A DNA stretch of 64,000 nucleotides from Lactococcus protaetiae. GTDB taxonomy: Bacteria; Bacillota; Bacilli; Lactobacillales; Streptococcaceae. Numbering within the stretch: position 1 is the stretch's first letter; each line of letters begins with the position of its first letter. This document shows, piece after piece, positions 1-8,653 of this stretch. The notes beneath the pieces are model-generated. The model made no database searches. It had not been told where the DNA came from and worked only from the letters and a program-made list of their open reading frames with translations. The stretch spans positions 1,116,001-1,180,000 of the forward strand of contig NZ_CP041356.1 of NCBI RefSeq assembly GCF_006965445.1. The letters run 5' to 3'. The translations under genes were made by a program, and so were the position numbers.

Positions 1-440
1 GCGAAATCGCAATGGTGATAACAGTAAGCGGTATTCTTGCACTGATTTTCCAACTCTTTTTATTTGATACAATTGTAAGTAAAATGACTGAACTTGGATT
101 GATTCAGTGTACTTTCTTTGTCAGTGCAATATTCATTGCGATTATTGCCGTTACTAAGAATAATCTTGTTGTTGCATTGTCAACATTCATTATTTTCCTT
201 GCCTTTGATTTATTTAGACCCGCTGTCACAACGTACCTCTCAAGACACGCAGGTGAGCAGCAAGGAGCGATTAATGGATTAAACTCAACTTTTACAAGTT
301 TTGGTAATATTTTAGGACCACTTGCAGCAGGATATATGTTTGACATCAACCATCTTTTCCCATACTATATCTCCGCAGCAATTCTTTTGGGAACTGGATT
401 TCTATCTCTATTTATGAATAGAAAAAAAGCCCTAGCATAA
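1..440 (+). CDS. MFS transporter, C-terminal fragment (cut by window edge)
   Basis: The reading frame is open at the left window edge, so only the last 140 or so residues are seen. They form about four hydrophobic membrane helices. A loop with RPAVTTYLSRHAG and a G-rich stretch GNILGPLAAGYMFD resemble the second half of major facilitator drug-efflux proteins. The protein ends in a short basic tail, NRKKALA. Substrate cannot be inferred. A terminator lies about 120 bp downstream. Confidence 0.7.
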   Translation, partial: EIAMVITVSGILALIFQLFLFDTIVSKMTELGLIQCTFFVSAIFIAIIAVTKNNLVVALSTFIIFLAFDLFRPAVTTYLSRHAGEQQGAINGLNSTFTSFGNILGPLAAGYMFDINHLFPYYISAAILLGTGFLSLFMNRKKALA

Positions 441-557
441 CTATTATCATCTCATTTGGACAATTATAGAGTTTCACCGAGCCAGTGAGAGAGAAGCTGC
501 TATTTGATTATCATGCATTATGTAAGGTAGAGAATATACAAAACTAGTAGTACATCT

Positions 558-588
558 AAAAAGAGGATTTTTCAGAAATCCTCTTTTT
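558..588 (+). terminator. Intrinsic terminator
   Basis: The arms AGAGGATTT and AAATCCTCT flank a short loop and are followed by a T run. It probably ends the transcript from the MFS gene and insulates the following operon. Confidence 0.75.
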
Positions 589-610
589 AGATTCTATAAA
601 ACCTTTTTTG

Positions 611-665
611 TTTACAATAGAATACAAAAATGATATGATTGACCAATCAATGATTGACTAGTCAA
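611..665 (+). promoter_or_regulatory. Promoter and operator of the marR operon
   Basis: TTTACA (611-616) and TATGAT (634-639) are separated by exactly 17 bp. Immediately downstream, over the expected start of transcription, is the perfect palindrome TTGACTAGTCAA (654-665), preceded by the related sequence TTGACCAATCAA (639-650). Position and symmetry suggest autoregulation by the MarR protein encoded next. That link is inference. Confidence 0.65.
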
Positions 666-682
666 GAAATGAGGTGAGAAAT

Positions 683-1090
683 ATGAAGCTTAGAAATGTG
701 AGTAAGTTGCTCTATCAGCTAAAAATAGCAAATCAGGAGATGACATCATCTTTTGAAAAAGTAACGGGATTTAGTATCACTAGATATGAACTTATGATGA
801 TTTTAAAAACCAAGGGGAGATGTTCCCAAACTCAATTACAAACAGAGCTCAAGATAGATAGTGCTGCGGTAACAAGACATTTGAAAATACTTGAAGAAAA
901 AAATTACGTTACTAGAGAGAGAAATAAAGATAATAATCGAGAAGTTTTTGTAGAAATCACAGACAAGGCGAAGGAAGATTTAGCATATTGTGAAAAAGAA
1001 CACCCTTCTGCCGAACAATCTTTAAATATCACTTTAACCGAAGCAGAAGAAGATTATTTATTACAACTACTAACGAAATTAACAAAATAG
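683..1090 (+). CDS. MarR-family transcriptional regulator
   Basis: The 135-residue protein has the MarR layout: an N-terminal helix, a winged helix-turn-helix around residues 40-95 (SQTQLQTELKIDSAAVTRHL, wing RERNKDNNREVFVEIT) and a C-terminal dimer helix. ATG at 683 is chosen over GTG at 674 because GAGGTGAG sits at good spacing before it. It is first in an operon with a nitroreductase, a small monooxygenase and a DUF1304 membrane protein. MarR proteins with such neighbours usually respond to phenolic, quinone or other electrophile stress and act as repressors. Ligand unknown. Confidence 0.85.
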   Translation: MKLRNVSKLLYQLKIANQEMTSSFEKVTGFSITRYELMMILKTKGRCSQTQLQTELKIDSAAVTRHLKILEEKNYVTRERNKDNNREVFVEITDKAKEDLAYCEKEHPSAEQSLNITLTEAEEDYLLQLLTKLTK

Positions 1091-1101
1091 AAGAGGAAAA
1101 A

Positions 1102-1740
1102 ATGGAAACAAAATTGATTAATAATGATTTTTCAGAAATTACTTTTGGAAGAAAATCAATCAGACTTTATGATGAAAATTTTAAAATTTCACACGAAGAA
1201 ATGCTTCAATTAATTCAGGAAGCGACTGCTGCACCATCATCAGTAAATATGCAGCCGTGGCGTTTTGTCGTGATTGAAAGCAAAGAGGAAAAAGAAAAAT
1301 TAAAGCCGTTGATTCGCTTCAACACCAGACAAAATGATACTTCTTCAGCGATGATACTAATCTTTGGTGATACAAATTGTTATGAACTTGGGGAAGAAAT
1401 CTATAATCAAGCTGTAGAAGAAGGAAAGATGCCTGAAGAAGTTAGAAATCAACAATTAGAAGCAATCATTCCATATTATAAAAGTTTCACAAAAAGTGAA
1501 ATGAATGATGTGGTCAAAATAGATGCTAGTCTAGCCGCTATGCAATTGATGTTAGTAGCACGTGCTCATGGTTATGATACTAATCCAATTGGTGGCTTTG
1601 AAAGTGATCAGCTTGCGGAAACATTTGGATTAGATAAAGCACGCTATGTTCCAGTATTGATTTTGTCCATCGGAAAAGCAATCGAAGAAGGCTATGAGTC
1701 AGTTCGATTAAATGCTAGTAAAATAACATCATTTAAGTAA
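1102..1740 (+). CDS. Nitroreductase-family FMN oxidoreductase
   Basis: The 212-residue length and motifs fit the nitroreductase fold. FGRKSIRLYD is the usual N-terminal R-S-x-R-x-(Y/F) FMN-phosphate site. APSSVNMQPWRFVV is the classic A-(P/S)-S-x-x-N-x-Q-P-W signature, and GYDTNPIGGF is the C-terminal flavin-binding loop. These cytosolic enzymes use NAD(P)H to reduce nitro compounds or quinones. It follows marR by 11 bp and precedes a monooxygenase, which suggests a quinone or nitroaromatic detoxification operon. The substrate is inferred only from neighbours. Confidence 0.88.
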   Translation: METKLINNDFSEITFGRKSIRLYDENFKISHEEMLQLIQEATAAPSSVNMQPWRFVVIESKEEKEKLKPLIRFNTRQNDTSSAMILIFGDTNCYELGEEIYNQAVEEGKMPEEVRNQQLEAIIPYYKSFTKSEMNDVVKIDASLAAMQLMLVARAHGYDTNPIGGFESDQLAETFGLDKARYVPVLILSIGKAIEEGYESVRLNASKITSFK

Positions 1741-1749
1741 GGAAAGCAA

Positions 1750-2037
1750 ATGAAAGTTATTAATATCTCGTTTTATATAAAAGAAACAAAAAGAAATGAA
1801 TTTTTAAAAGCAATGGCTCCATTGATTGCATCTGCTCGACAAGAAAAAGGTTGTCAACGATATGATTTATACGAGAATATTGAACAAAAAAATAATTTTT
1901 CTATGATTGAGCATTGGGAAAGTCAGGAAGATATTGAACAACATAATCAAAACCCACTTTTATTATCACTTTTTGAACACCTTTCTGCTTATAGTGAAAA
2001 GAAAGCCAAAATCACAGTCTTTGATAAAGGAGAATAG
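1750..2037 (+). CDS. Antibiotic-biosynthesis-monooxygenase (ABM) domain protein, YgiN-like
   Basis: The 95-residue protein has the dimeric alpha-beta barrel pattern of ABM proteins: an N-terminal strand, then ARQEKGCQRYDLYENIEQKN, FSMIEHWESQEDIEQHNQ and a terminal strand. Such small proteins act on quinols or heme-like rings without cofactors. It lies 9 bp after the nitroreductase with SD AGGAAAG. Together they could handle quinones by reduction and quinol oxidation. The enzymatic role is family knowledge, not shown here. Confidence 0.8.
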   Translation: MKVINISFYIKETKRNEFLKAMAPLIASARQEKGCQRYDLYENIEQKNNFSMIEHWESQEDIEQHNQNPLLLSLFEHLSAYSEKKAKITVFDKGE

Positions 2038-2039
2038 AA

Positions 2040-2399
2040 ATGTCAATTTTAACAACGCTTCTGACAATTTTTGTTGCATTAGAATTTTTTTATATCATGT
2101 ATTTGGAAACTTTCGCAACAGATTCAAAAACAACTGGTCGAGTTTTTAAAATGAATAAAAAGGAACTAGAACGCTCATCGGTTAGCTTATTGTTTAAAAA
2201 TCAAGGTATTTACAATGGATTGTTAGGTATCGGGCTTCTTTACGGTTTGTTTTTTTCAGTAGCTTCTTTAGAGATTGTAAGAGTGTTACTAGTATATATT
2301 ATCCTAGTGGCGCTTTATGGAAGCTTAACGACTGATAAAAAAATTATTTTCACTCAAGGAGGATTAGCGATTTTAGCCCTAATTTCGTCTTTTGTTTGA
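2040..2399 (+). CDS. DUF1304 integral membrane protein
   Basis: The 119-residue protein has four predicted membrane helices. The first ends in EFFYIMYLETF, and it is followed by a conserved-looking polar segment NKKELERSSVSLLFKNQGIYNGLLG. That pattern is typical of the DUF1304 family, whose function is unknown. The start lies 2 bp after the ABM stop with a strong AAAGGAG, so it is the last gene of the marR operon. A terminator follows at 2415-2441. Confidence 0.8.
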   Translation: MSILTTLLTIFVALEFFYIMYLETFATDSKTTGRVFKMNKKELERSSVSLLFKNQGIYNGLLGIGLLYGLFFSVASLEIVRVLLVYIILVALYGSLTTDKKIIFTQGGLAILALISSFV

Positions 2400-2414
2400 A
2401 GTGAAATGAGTTTA

Positions 2415-2441
2415 AGGAGCAAGAGAAGTCCTGCTCTTTTT
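2415..2441 (+). terminator. Intrinsic terminator of the marR operon
   Basis: A GAGCA/TGCTC stem with a short loop is followed by TTTTT just after the DUF1304 stop codon. The rest of the 2.44-2.68 kb gap is AT-rich with no recognisable gene. Confidence 0.6.
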
Positions 2442-2676
2442 GAATATCCAAAATTATTCAAAGAGGTATTAATATATAAATAAAGTTCGATATCATTAGT
2501 TTGCATTCAAAGAGTAGGAAAGTTTTCATAGGCATTTGCTAATCTAGAAAAACGTAAAGTATCGTACCTCTGGGCAGATATGTACGAATCAGGAAGTATT
2601 GAGAATGTAACTCATTGTGAATAAAAAATTATGAAATAATACTTGTTTTTTAATGATAAAAAAGATAGAATGACTC

Positions 2677-2690
2677 TGTAAACGCTATCA
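2677..2690 (+). promoter_or_regulatory. cre box (CcpA site) upstream of the GH18 gene
   Basis: TGTAAACGCTATCA matches the catabolite-responsive-element consensus TGWAANCGNTNWCA at every position. It ends 25 bp before the start codon of the secreted glycosyl hydrolase. By analogy CcpA with HPr-Ser-P would repress the gene in rich sugar; a site this close to the start fits repression. Confidence 0.75.
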
Positions 2691-2715
2691 ATTTTATTTT
2701 AAGGAAGGAAATTTT

Positions 2716-3659
2716 ATGAACAGTATACCCAGCACTCGACTTTTTAATAAAAAGAATGCTCTTGTCCTAGCTCTTTTGACTTTGCTGATTTTTGTTGGCA
2801 GTCTATTTTTACCTCCTTTCATTTTAAAAGCTCACGCGGCTACAGAAGGAATACCTAAAACGGTCATGTATGTAGAAGTGAACAATAATGACTTTAATAA
2901 TGTTGGAAAATATACATTGGAAGGTACAACAAAACCAGCTTTTGACATAGGGATTATTTTTGCAGCAAACATTAACTACGATACAACAAGCAAAAAACCT
3001 TATTTATTTTTAAATGAACGTGTCACACAAACTTTAAATGAATACGAAACACAAATTCGTCCAGTTCAGGCGCGTGGTACAAAAGTTCTTCTATCAATTT
3101 TAGGCAACCATCAGGGCGCAGGTTTTGCGAATTTTACGACTTATGAAAGTGCTGACGCCTTTGCCGCAGAGATTGAACAAGTGGTTAATAAATACCATCT
3201 AGATGGTGTAGATTTTGATGATGAATACGCAGAATATGGTAAAAATGGAACAGCACAGCCAAATAATTCTTCTTTCATTTGGTTACTTCAAGCGTTACGT
3301 AGTCGCTTGGGAACAGATAAATTAATTACCCTCTACAATATTGGCCCTTCAGCTTATAACTCTGCGACTAATCCATTGATGAGTGAGTTGGTTAATTATT
3401 CATGGAATCCCTATTATGGTAGCTGGCAACCACCACAAATTGTTGGATGGATGCTTCACGACTTGGGGCAGCAGCAGTTGAAGTAGGGGTGAATCAAGGC
3501 ACAGCAGTACAGTTAGCAAACAGAACTAAAACAGAAAAATACGGTATTTACTTAATGTATAACCTTTCAGGAACAAATTCAGCTTCATATATTTCCGCCG
3601 TAACACAAGAACTTTATGGTCGTAAAACATTATATAGTTCAACTATCCCAGTACCATAA
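2716..3659 (+). CDS. Secreted GH18 endoglycosidase/chitinase-like enzyme (single apparent frameshift)
   Basis: A long N-terminal signal sequence ends near LKAHAA. The catalytic signature DGVDFDDE (residues 163-170) matches the GH18 DGxDxDxE motif, with E170 the predicted proton donor. A TIM-barrel continuation (YNIGPSAYN, LVNYSWNPYYGSW) is also present. The size, about 314 residues once repaired, fits endo-beta-N-acetylglucosaminidases of the EndoH/F type better than multidomain chitinases. The frame breaks at 3445-3446 in TTGGATGG. One extra G restores IVGMDASRLGAAAVEVG and the natural C-terminus. It is expressed alone, between a cre box and a strong terminator. Role: release of N-glycans or chitin oligomers; substrate not determined. 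Confidence 0.8.
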
Positions 3660-3722
3660 ATGAGAATCTATTTTATTGATAAATGATTAGGATAACTAGT
3701 AAATCATAGTTTAGTCCAAACC

Positions 3723-3763
3723 AAAAAAAAACTGAGCGAAAGTCATTTTGCTCAGTTTTTTTT
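3723..3763 (+). terminator. Intrinsic terminator after GH18 gene
   Basis: ACTGAGC and GCTCAGT arms flanked by A and T runs can work on both strands. The following 3764-4057 stretch is very AT-rich with a small imperfect repeat (AAAACCATCTA, twice near 3849 and 3884) and no gene that I can support. Confidence 0.85.
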
Positions 3764-4057
3764 ATATTGTTCCCAAAATGATTTTCTCACACTTAAATAG
3801 ATTATTTTATCAAGGGGAGTTTATCAAGTAAGGTAATGAAATTAAATAAAACCATCTAATTATAATATATAAATTGAACAAAACCATCTATTTCTAAGAT
3901 TGATTATCAAAAATACAGATGATCTATCAATAAAATTAAAGGAAATCAGCGATTTGCCATATTTATCAATATTAATTATAATACTATTGTCATTTGATGA
4001 CATATATTGATAACAATATTTTATTTTTATATACAAAAAAAGATTTACCTCTTGAGA

Positions 4058-4639
4058 TCAATTTAGACCAATATCACCATAAATCAAGTCTTTCATGGAT
4101 GTTTTCATGAGATAAAGAAATTTTTCTTTGAATACTTCAGGTGGGACAGGAGTTTTTGCGGAAAGCCAAAGTGAAAAGCAAGCATAAAGAAAAATGTTAT
4201 AAAAGCGAAGGAGTTCTTCTGCCGAGAAGTAAGGGGCAAGATGATGTTCTTTTACCAATCTTTCATAGCGCTCGTGTAACCAATCAATGGAAAGTTCTAC
4301 GGTATGGTCGGCAGGAAGAAATGGAAGAGGAGTAGTATAAATCAGATGTGCTTCATCTCTATGTCGCCATAGCACTGTTATTACAATATCAATAAAAATT
4401 TCAATTGGAAGTTCATTAGGGTTAAATCTAAAGATTTGCTCGTTAATTTCTTGAATAATAGTGATATTGATATAATCAATGATTCCCGCAACGCCTTGGT
4501 TATTAAAGTTGCTTTGGATAGTGTTTCTAGTAATCCCAGAACGACGAGAAATTTCCTCTACGGTGATATTTTGAGTTTCATTTTCTGCGGCAATCTTGAG
4601 TAAAGTTTGGATAATGATTTGTTTAGTGTCTTTTGCCAT
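4058..4639 (-). CDS. TetR-family transcriptional regulator
   Basis: The 193-residue protein starts with a TetR-type helix-turn-helix (TVEEISRRSGITRNTIQSNF, about residues 23-42). The C-terminal helical domain is otherwise unrecognised. It stands alone on the minus strand and is convergent with the GH18 transcription unit. No obvious target gene is adjacent, so ligand and regulon are unknown. Confidence 0.8.
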   Translation of the reverse strand: MAKDTKQIIIQTLLKIAAENETQNITVEEISRRSGITRNTIQSNFNNQGVAGIIDYINITIIQEINEQIFRFNPNELPIEIFIDIVITVLWRHRDEAHLIYTTPLPFLPADHTVELSIDWLHERYERLVKEHHLAPYFSAEELLRFYNIFLYACFSLWLSAKTPVPPEVFKEKFLYLMKTSMKDLIYGDIGLN

Positions 4640-4813
4640 TATTAAAAATTCCTCTTTAGGCGAATATTAGTTTGATTGTTATTATACCAAATATATAAAA
4701 GAATGATAAATCTTAAGATTACGACGCGGACAGAAGTAAGATGTTATGATTCTAAAAAATAAGTAGTGAAAATTTTAAGTTATATTGATTTAAAGATAAG
4801 GAGCAAAAATTAA

Positions 4814-5047
4814 ATGATTTTTGAACAAGATTTTAAAATAAATTATGATCCTGCAATGTTTTATTGTAGGATAGAGGAGTGCATCAAAGCATCTGGGAAG
4901 ACATTTAATGCAGTGGAAAGAGAATTGGGTTATCCTCGAAATTCACTTCACAACTATCGTGGAGGCAAAATACCGAGTTGGGTGCGAGTGCTAGAGATTT
5001 CAAGATATTTCGGTGTTGATTTAGAATGGCTTGTGGGATTGGAATGA
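4814..5047 (+). CDS. Small XRE-type helix-turn-helix protein, likely repressor remnant
   Basis: The 77-residue protein contains ASGKTFNAVERELGYPRNSL followed by ISRYFGVDLEWLVG. This mirrors the N-terminus of the ICE repressor at 24310-24672 (SGKSMNEIDRELGYPRNTL ... YFNVSTDYLLG). It stops just after the DNA-binding domain and lacks the C-terminal half. SD AAGGAG precedes the ATG. It is probably a truncated repressor left by an earlier element whose scar lies immediately downstream, though a stand-alone small regulator is possible. Confidence 0.6.
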   Translation: MIFEQDFKINYDPAMFYCRIEECIKASGKTFNAVERELGYPRNSLHNYRGGKIPSWVRVLEISRYFGVDLEWLVGLE

Positions 5048-5230
5048 AAATATTGTTATCGAAATTGATGGATAGACCAGTAGTTGCTGGTCTTTTTGAT
5101 TGTCGTGATATTTTAGTATTTTGCTGGGGTATTATCATATTGTCGAATTATTTGACAAAGTTTTTCGTATCCTTGAATCATCCTTCGTATATATTGGATT
5201 TCTCTTTTGTAGGGGATAAAACTATAAAAT

Positions 5231-5460
5231 AGTTTTATAGGTCGAAAAAAGTGCTATAAATGTTATAACAGGAGAGCTTTGTTTATTGTTTATTTCTACA
5301 AAAGTAGAAGTGAACGTTTAGTAAAAAGTGACAAGGTGAGAAGCATCTTTTGAGACAAGCTATCTCATTTTTTATTTGGGGAGTTTGGAATCCCAGTCTA
5401 TTAATATGGAATATTAGGAACATTAAGGAGAAAGCGGGTAACGTATGGCACAGTTTTATT
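5231..5460 (+). repeat. Scar A: decayed integrase-start/tdk-start sequence
   Basis: The stretch from GTGCTATAAATG (about 5250) to the tdk-like start ATGGCACAGTTTTATT (5445-5460) runs parallel to the block at 20236-20636 with substitutions and a large deletion. The last 53 bp, including AAGGAGAAAG and GTAACGTATGGCACAG, are nearly identical to 20583-20633. The ATG block also matches the true tdk start at 55768. I read it as the trace of an element inserted at the 5' end of tdk. The rest of 5048-5704 holds no supportable gene. Confidence 0.6.
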
Positions 5461-5704
5461 GAAAGCCTGAAAAGTTTTATTTCACTGAATCTCTGAAAAA
5501 TAAAAAATCACTAATCTTATATGTAATTAGGGAGTGGTTTTAGCGTAGTTTATATATTCAAAGTATAAGCGAGGTAGCTTCATTATGTCATTAGGATATA
5601 AAATGTTATAATAAAAGAAAATGATATTATTTAGAAAATTGAAAAAATAAAAAGCTTAATTTGATAAGTATTATAACGCTTTTGATGATAAAGGAGGGGA
5701 GCTT

Positions 5705-6019
5705 ATGAAAAAAGTAATAACATTATTCACTTTTTGGGGAGTTGTAGTGAGTTTACTGATAATACTGCTTCATCAAGTAGGACAAGACTCAAAGAGTTTC
5801 ATATTGATTGCTTTGAATCCGATTTTATTCATGCTAGGTCAAGGTGAAGAGTCATTGACATTTATGAATTCTGGTTTTCAAATAAATGCTCAAACCATTG
5901 ATGGAATGATATCAATATATTGGTATATTGCTTCAATTCTGACCTTTGCTTTTTACGGTGGGATTATTGATTTTATGCGCTATACTATAAAACGAAAACG
6001 AGATGATGGTGTCCTATAA
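5705..6019 (+). CDS. Small membrane protein of unknown function
   Basis: The 104-residue protein has a first membrane helix near residues 5-22, a possible second hydrophobic stretch near 30-45 and a third near 75-93. It ends in a strongly basic tail, RYTIKRKRDDGVL. SD AAAGGAGGGG is excellent. I do not recognise a family. It stands alone between scar A and the silent lectin copy. Confidence 0.55.
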   Translation: MKKVITLFTFWGVVVSLLIILLHQVGQDSKSFILIALNPILFMLGQGEESLTFMNSGFQINAQTIDGMISIYWYIASILTFAFYGGIIDFMRYTIKRKRDDGVL

Positions 6020-6153
6020 TTTAAAAACGATATCTTAGATTTAGCGGAGTATAAACAGTTTATTTTCAGTTAAGATAACTAATGAAGAAATAAAAATTTT
6101 CACTACTTACTTTTTTAGGGAACACATCATAGTTCTAACCAACTGAGTTAAAG

Positions 6154-6198
6154 AACCTAAGAGAAAATTAGTAACACTAGTTAATTTCTTCTTAGGTT
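6154..6198 (+). other. Inverted repeat without T tail
   Basis: AACCTAAG (6154-6161) pairs perfectly with CTTAGGTT (6191-6198) around an inner partly paired loop. There is no T run, so it is not a clear terminator. The remaining 6020-6351 sequence holds a second weak inverted repeat (GGAACCAT near 6261, ATGGTTCC near 6316) and no gene. Confidence 0.4.
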
Positions 6199-6351
6199 AA
6201 AGGTATACTTATTATGAAATTTTTTATTTCCTAGAGAAAAAACACTATCATAGCAGGAACCATGTCTAACCATATTGTAGTATACATTATCTAAAATAAA
6301 CTCGTTATTTTATCTATGGTTCCAGATTCAAATAAAATAATAATTCCCAAT

Positions 6352-7292
6352 TCAATATAGATTATGGTCATTCGTAGAGTAGTAAGTGTCCCCAGCTCCT
6401 CCCGTAACAGAATTGATGTAATTTACTCTGAGGGGCTGAGTTGCTTTAGCTGAGTTCAGATAGGCGCCACTATTAGAGTAATACATTTTTGAGTAATGCC
6501 CACCAGTAGAGCCAATTAGACCAATAGATAACATTTGAGCAACAGTACAGTCATAAGAAACTTGCCCTGTTTGTCCCATGATGTTTCCGTTTGTATCTGA
6601 ACCAGAGCCATAGGTCATTGTCAGTCTTCCCGATACGTTACCCTTTGCATCAACCCTACCAGTTGTAGTTGGTACCCATTTAAGTTGAACATAATCAGTG
6701 TAAGTATTTCTCGGACTAAGTATCGTTCCGTTCTTCCAATTTGCACCATTTACTGAGGATGATGCACTGACGGGAGGTGAAAGTAATGAACTACCATCGG
6801 CGGATACTTGTCGAATGGCAATCATATTGGAGATATTAGGTAAAATTAAATTTTCAGTTCTTACTCCTACATTGGGGTCGTTATACTTTGAGTCATTATT
6901 ATAAAAAAAATCTCGCCCAGCAAAAATAGCATCTGGAATCCCTACGACTCCAAGTCCAGCATTAGTTTGCCCAGCAGTCATTCCTTGGGCATCTGTTTTA
7001 GCTAACACAAACCCTAAACTATCTCCTGCTGCGTAATCGTAAAGCCAGCTGATATCAATTTTAAAAGCACCTGTGATTGTTACATTTTGACTAAAATCTG
7101 CTGCATAATCAAAGATACTTCCTCCTGCTTGTGTCCCTTTATCATTAATAAGATTTAACCAGCCATCACTTGACCAGCTAGGACTTGCTCCTCCAACTCC
7201 AAAATTGGTCCAATTTGATAAATTGGCCATATCTGTTCTATCAAAGGTATGATTCCCTGTATCAAAATTTGAGTTCGGAGGAATTGGTGGCG
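6352..7292 (-). pseudogene. Silent lectin cassette (no signal peptide, alternative short tail)
   Basis: Read on the minus strand, this copy encodes residues identical to the lectin domain of the gene at 11000, from just after its signal peptide to NSVTG. It then diverges into a short unique tail, GGAGDTYYSTNDHNLY, and a stop at 6352. It has no signal peptide, promoter or ribosome site in its current position. The 893-bp identical part is 6400-7292. As it stands it is unexpressed; inversion against the active copy would give it a signal sequence and expression signals. Confidence 0.75.
6400..7292 (-). repeat. 893-bp inverted repeat, left copy
   Basis: The reverse complement of this interval matches 11139-12031 across the whole length wherever I compared it. 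The translated segments are identical for about 280 residues. Both boundaries are sharp: CGCCACCAATTCC inside, unrelated sequence outside. The copies lie in opposite orientation around a 3846-bp spacer (7293-11138) carrying the csc-type operon. Confidence 0.85.
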
Positions 7293-7422
7293 ATATACTT
7301 TGGTATAAAGCATTTCTTTATATTAGAGGGAGGGATGATAGCAGGAACTTAATTCATTATCAAGTATAAATTTATGGATATCATTTGTTATTTTCCATTA
7401 GTTGCTATATAAGCGTAACGTT

Positions 7423-7632
7423 ATGACATTAAAAGCTTATTATTCATCAAATCAAAAAAGAAATTCAATTCAAAAAGTATCAAAGTGGTTATCTCAACAT
7501 CATGTCCCTTATTATAGTAAAAGGATAATTTTATCAACTTTATTAATCCAAATTAAAAAAACTCCTCCGATGAATCGTGTGAAATTTCGGAGGAGTTTTT
7601 TGATTTGGTTAAAGAGTAGAGAGGTATCATAA
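7423..7632 (+). pseudogene. Truncated Spx/ArsC-like N-terminal fragment
   Basis: The first 35 or so residues (LKAYYSSNQKRNSIQKVSKW, then LSQHHVPYYSKRI) follow the spacing of the N-terminal strand-helix-strand of Spx proteins. The CxxC position is replaced by Q-K-R-N. Homology stops after about 35 residues, and a strong terminator (7555-7601) lies inside the nominal frame. It looks like the stump of an Spx-type regulator at the edge of the surface-protein operon. The assignment is tentative. Confidence 0.35.
7555..7601 (+). terminator. Strong bidirectional terminator
   Basis: ACTCCTCCGA and TCGGAGGAGT form a 10-bp stem between A6 and T6 runs. It insulates the surface operon from leftward or rightward read-through. 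Confidence 0.85.
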
Positions 7633-7800
7633 AAAATTTAAACTGTTTAACTATTAATGAGAAAATATTAAAATATATAAGTTGATGACGAGTTCTGGTT
7701 CTCATTGTTATAATTATTTTCTAATTGAAATATTTCGTAAATTTTTTTGAAGTGAAATCAAAAAAAATCATTAATATCAGGGATTAAAGAGGATTTTATT

Positions 7801-7826
7801 TTCCGAAAAACAAGAGTTTTTCGGAA
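7801..7826. promoter_or_regulatory. Palindrome P1 upstream of csc operon
   Basis: TTCCGAAAAAC, a short centre AAGAG, and TTTTTCGGAA form a near-perfect palindrome. A TATAAT (7835-7840) lies 9 bp downstream. A sister palindrome with the opposite centre lies at 8026-8055. They are probably a pair of operators or a pair of hairpins. Confidence 0.5.
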
Positions 7827-8025
7827 AGAACTTCTATAATAAAAAATATAATTCCAATTTGTTTTTAATCTTTTAATTATATTACTTATTAAGATTACAA
7901 TTTTATTATTGCTCTGTCAAGTAATATGTTCCGAATTTAATTTAAACAAATTTTCAGAATTTTATATCTAAAAAAATTCCTTATGTCAAGAGATAAAAAA
8001 ATAAAAAACTTGTTTATTTCTTTAT

Positions 8026-8055
8026 CTCTCCGAAAAACTCTTGTTTTTTGGAGAG
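8026..8055. promoter_or_regulatory. Palindrome P2, just before the regulator gene
   Basis: CTCTCCGAAAAA (8026-8037) and TTTTTTGGAGAG (8044-8055) flank TCTTG-type bases, 13 bp before the ATG at 8069. As the reverse complement it resembles P1, so the two sites are inverted relative to each other around about 200 bp of AT-rich DNA. The placement suggests autoregulation of the next gene, or a leader hairpin that overlaps its ribosome site. Confidence 0.5.
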
Positions 8056-8068
8056 ATGAGGAAGTGAA

Positions 8069-8632
8069 ATGATCAAAAAGAACCTGTTATATAAAGAAGA
8101 GTTAAAATTAATTAATAAAAAAATAAGGAAGTTAAGGATTCCGCTTGCAAAATTATCTAAATCTCTAGAGATTCCTATCGTTAGATTGTCAGATATTCTC
8201 TCCTCGAAAGTAGAAACAGATCGAGGCACCATTCAGAATCTGCATATTTTTTTAGGAATGCGTGAAAAAGTAGAAGAAACACAAGAGACTCCTCTTTTAA
8301 GTGAAGTGCGTTTGAATAAAGAACAAACGAAAATATTTTTTCTTTTTGTAAGAAAAATAATGAAAGAGAGAAGGTTGACCATTATTAAATTAGCTCAAGG
8401 GTTGGATATGGAGGTCTCGACGGTCTCAGATATTCTTTACTTCAGAAGGGGAGCTCCTGGAAGCTTTATAAAAGCGCTCGCCCAATTTTTACGCTTCGAA
8501 GGAGAGCTAACGACTGAAGTGGCGTTGTTTCAGTTGCTTGAGTGTCATGGCTATGAATATTCAAAAGAGGAATCAACGGTAATAGCTAAAAGATATCTTG
8601 AACCAAAATTAATGAAATTTGTCCAATCTTGA
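8069..8632 (+). CDS. Regulator with two XRE-like helix-turn-helix units
   Basis: The 187-residue protein has two related halves. RIPLAKLSKSLEIPIVRLSD (about residues 26-45) and RLTIIKLAQGLDMEVSTVSD (about 108-127) each look like an XRE helix-turn-helix followed by ILxxR/K. Between them is an acidic linker. It is the first gene of the surface operon, 21 bp before the DUF916 gene, and sits right behind palindrome P2. It probably controls the operon. No exact family is recognised. Confidence 0.6.
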   Translation: MIKKNLLYKEELKLINKKIRKLRIPLAKLSKSLEIPIVRLSDILSSKVETDRGTIQNLHIFLGMREKVEETQETPLLSEVRLNKEQTKIFFLFVRKIMKERRLTIIKLAQGLDMEVSTVSDILYFRRGAPGSFIKALAQFLRFEGELTTEVALFQLLECHGYEYSKEESTVIAKRYLEPKLMKFVQS

Positions 8633-8653
8633 GAAGGAGAAGAGATTAAATAA

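Noticed and set aside
5026-5232. 68-codon frame next to the small XRE gene
   Set aside because: It overlaps the XRE stop region, has no SD and covers the eroded scar.
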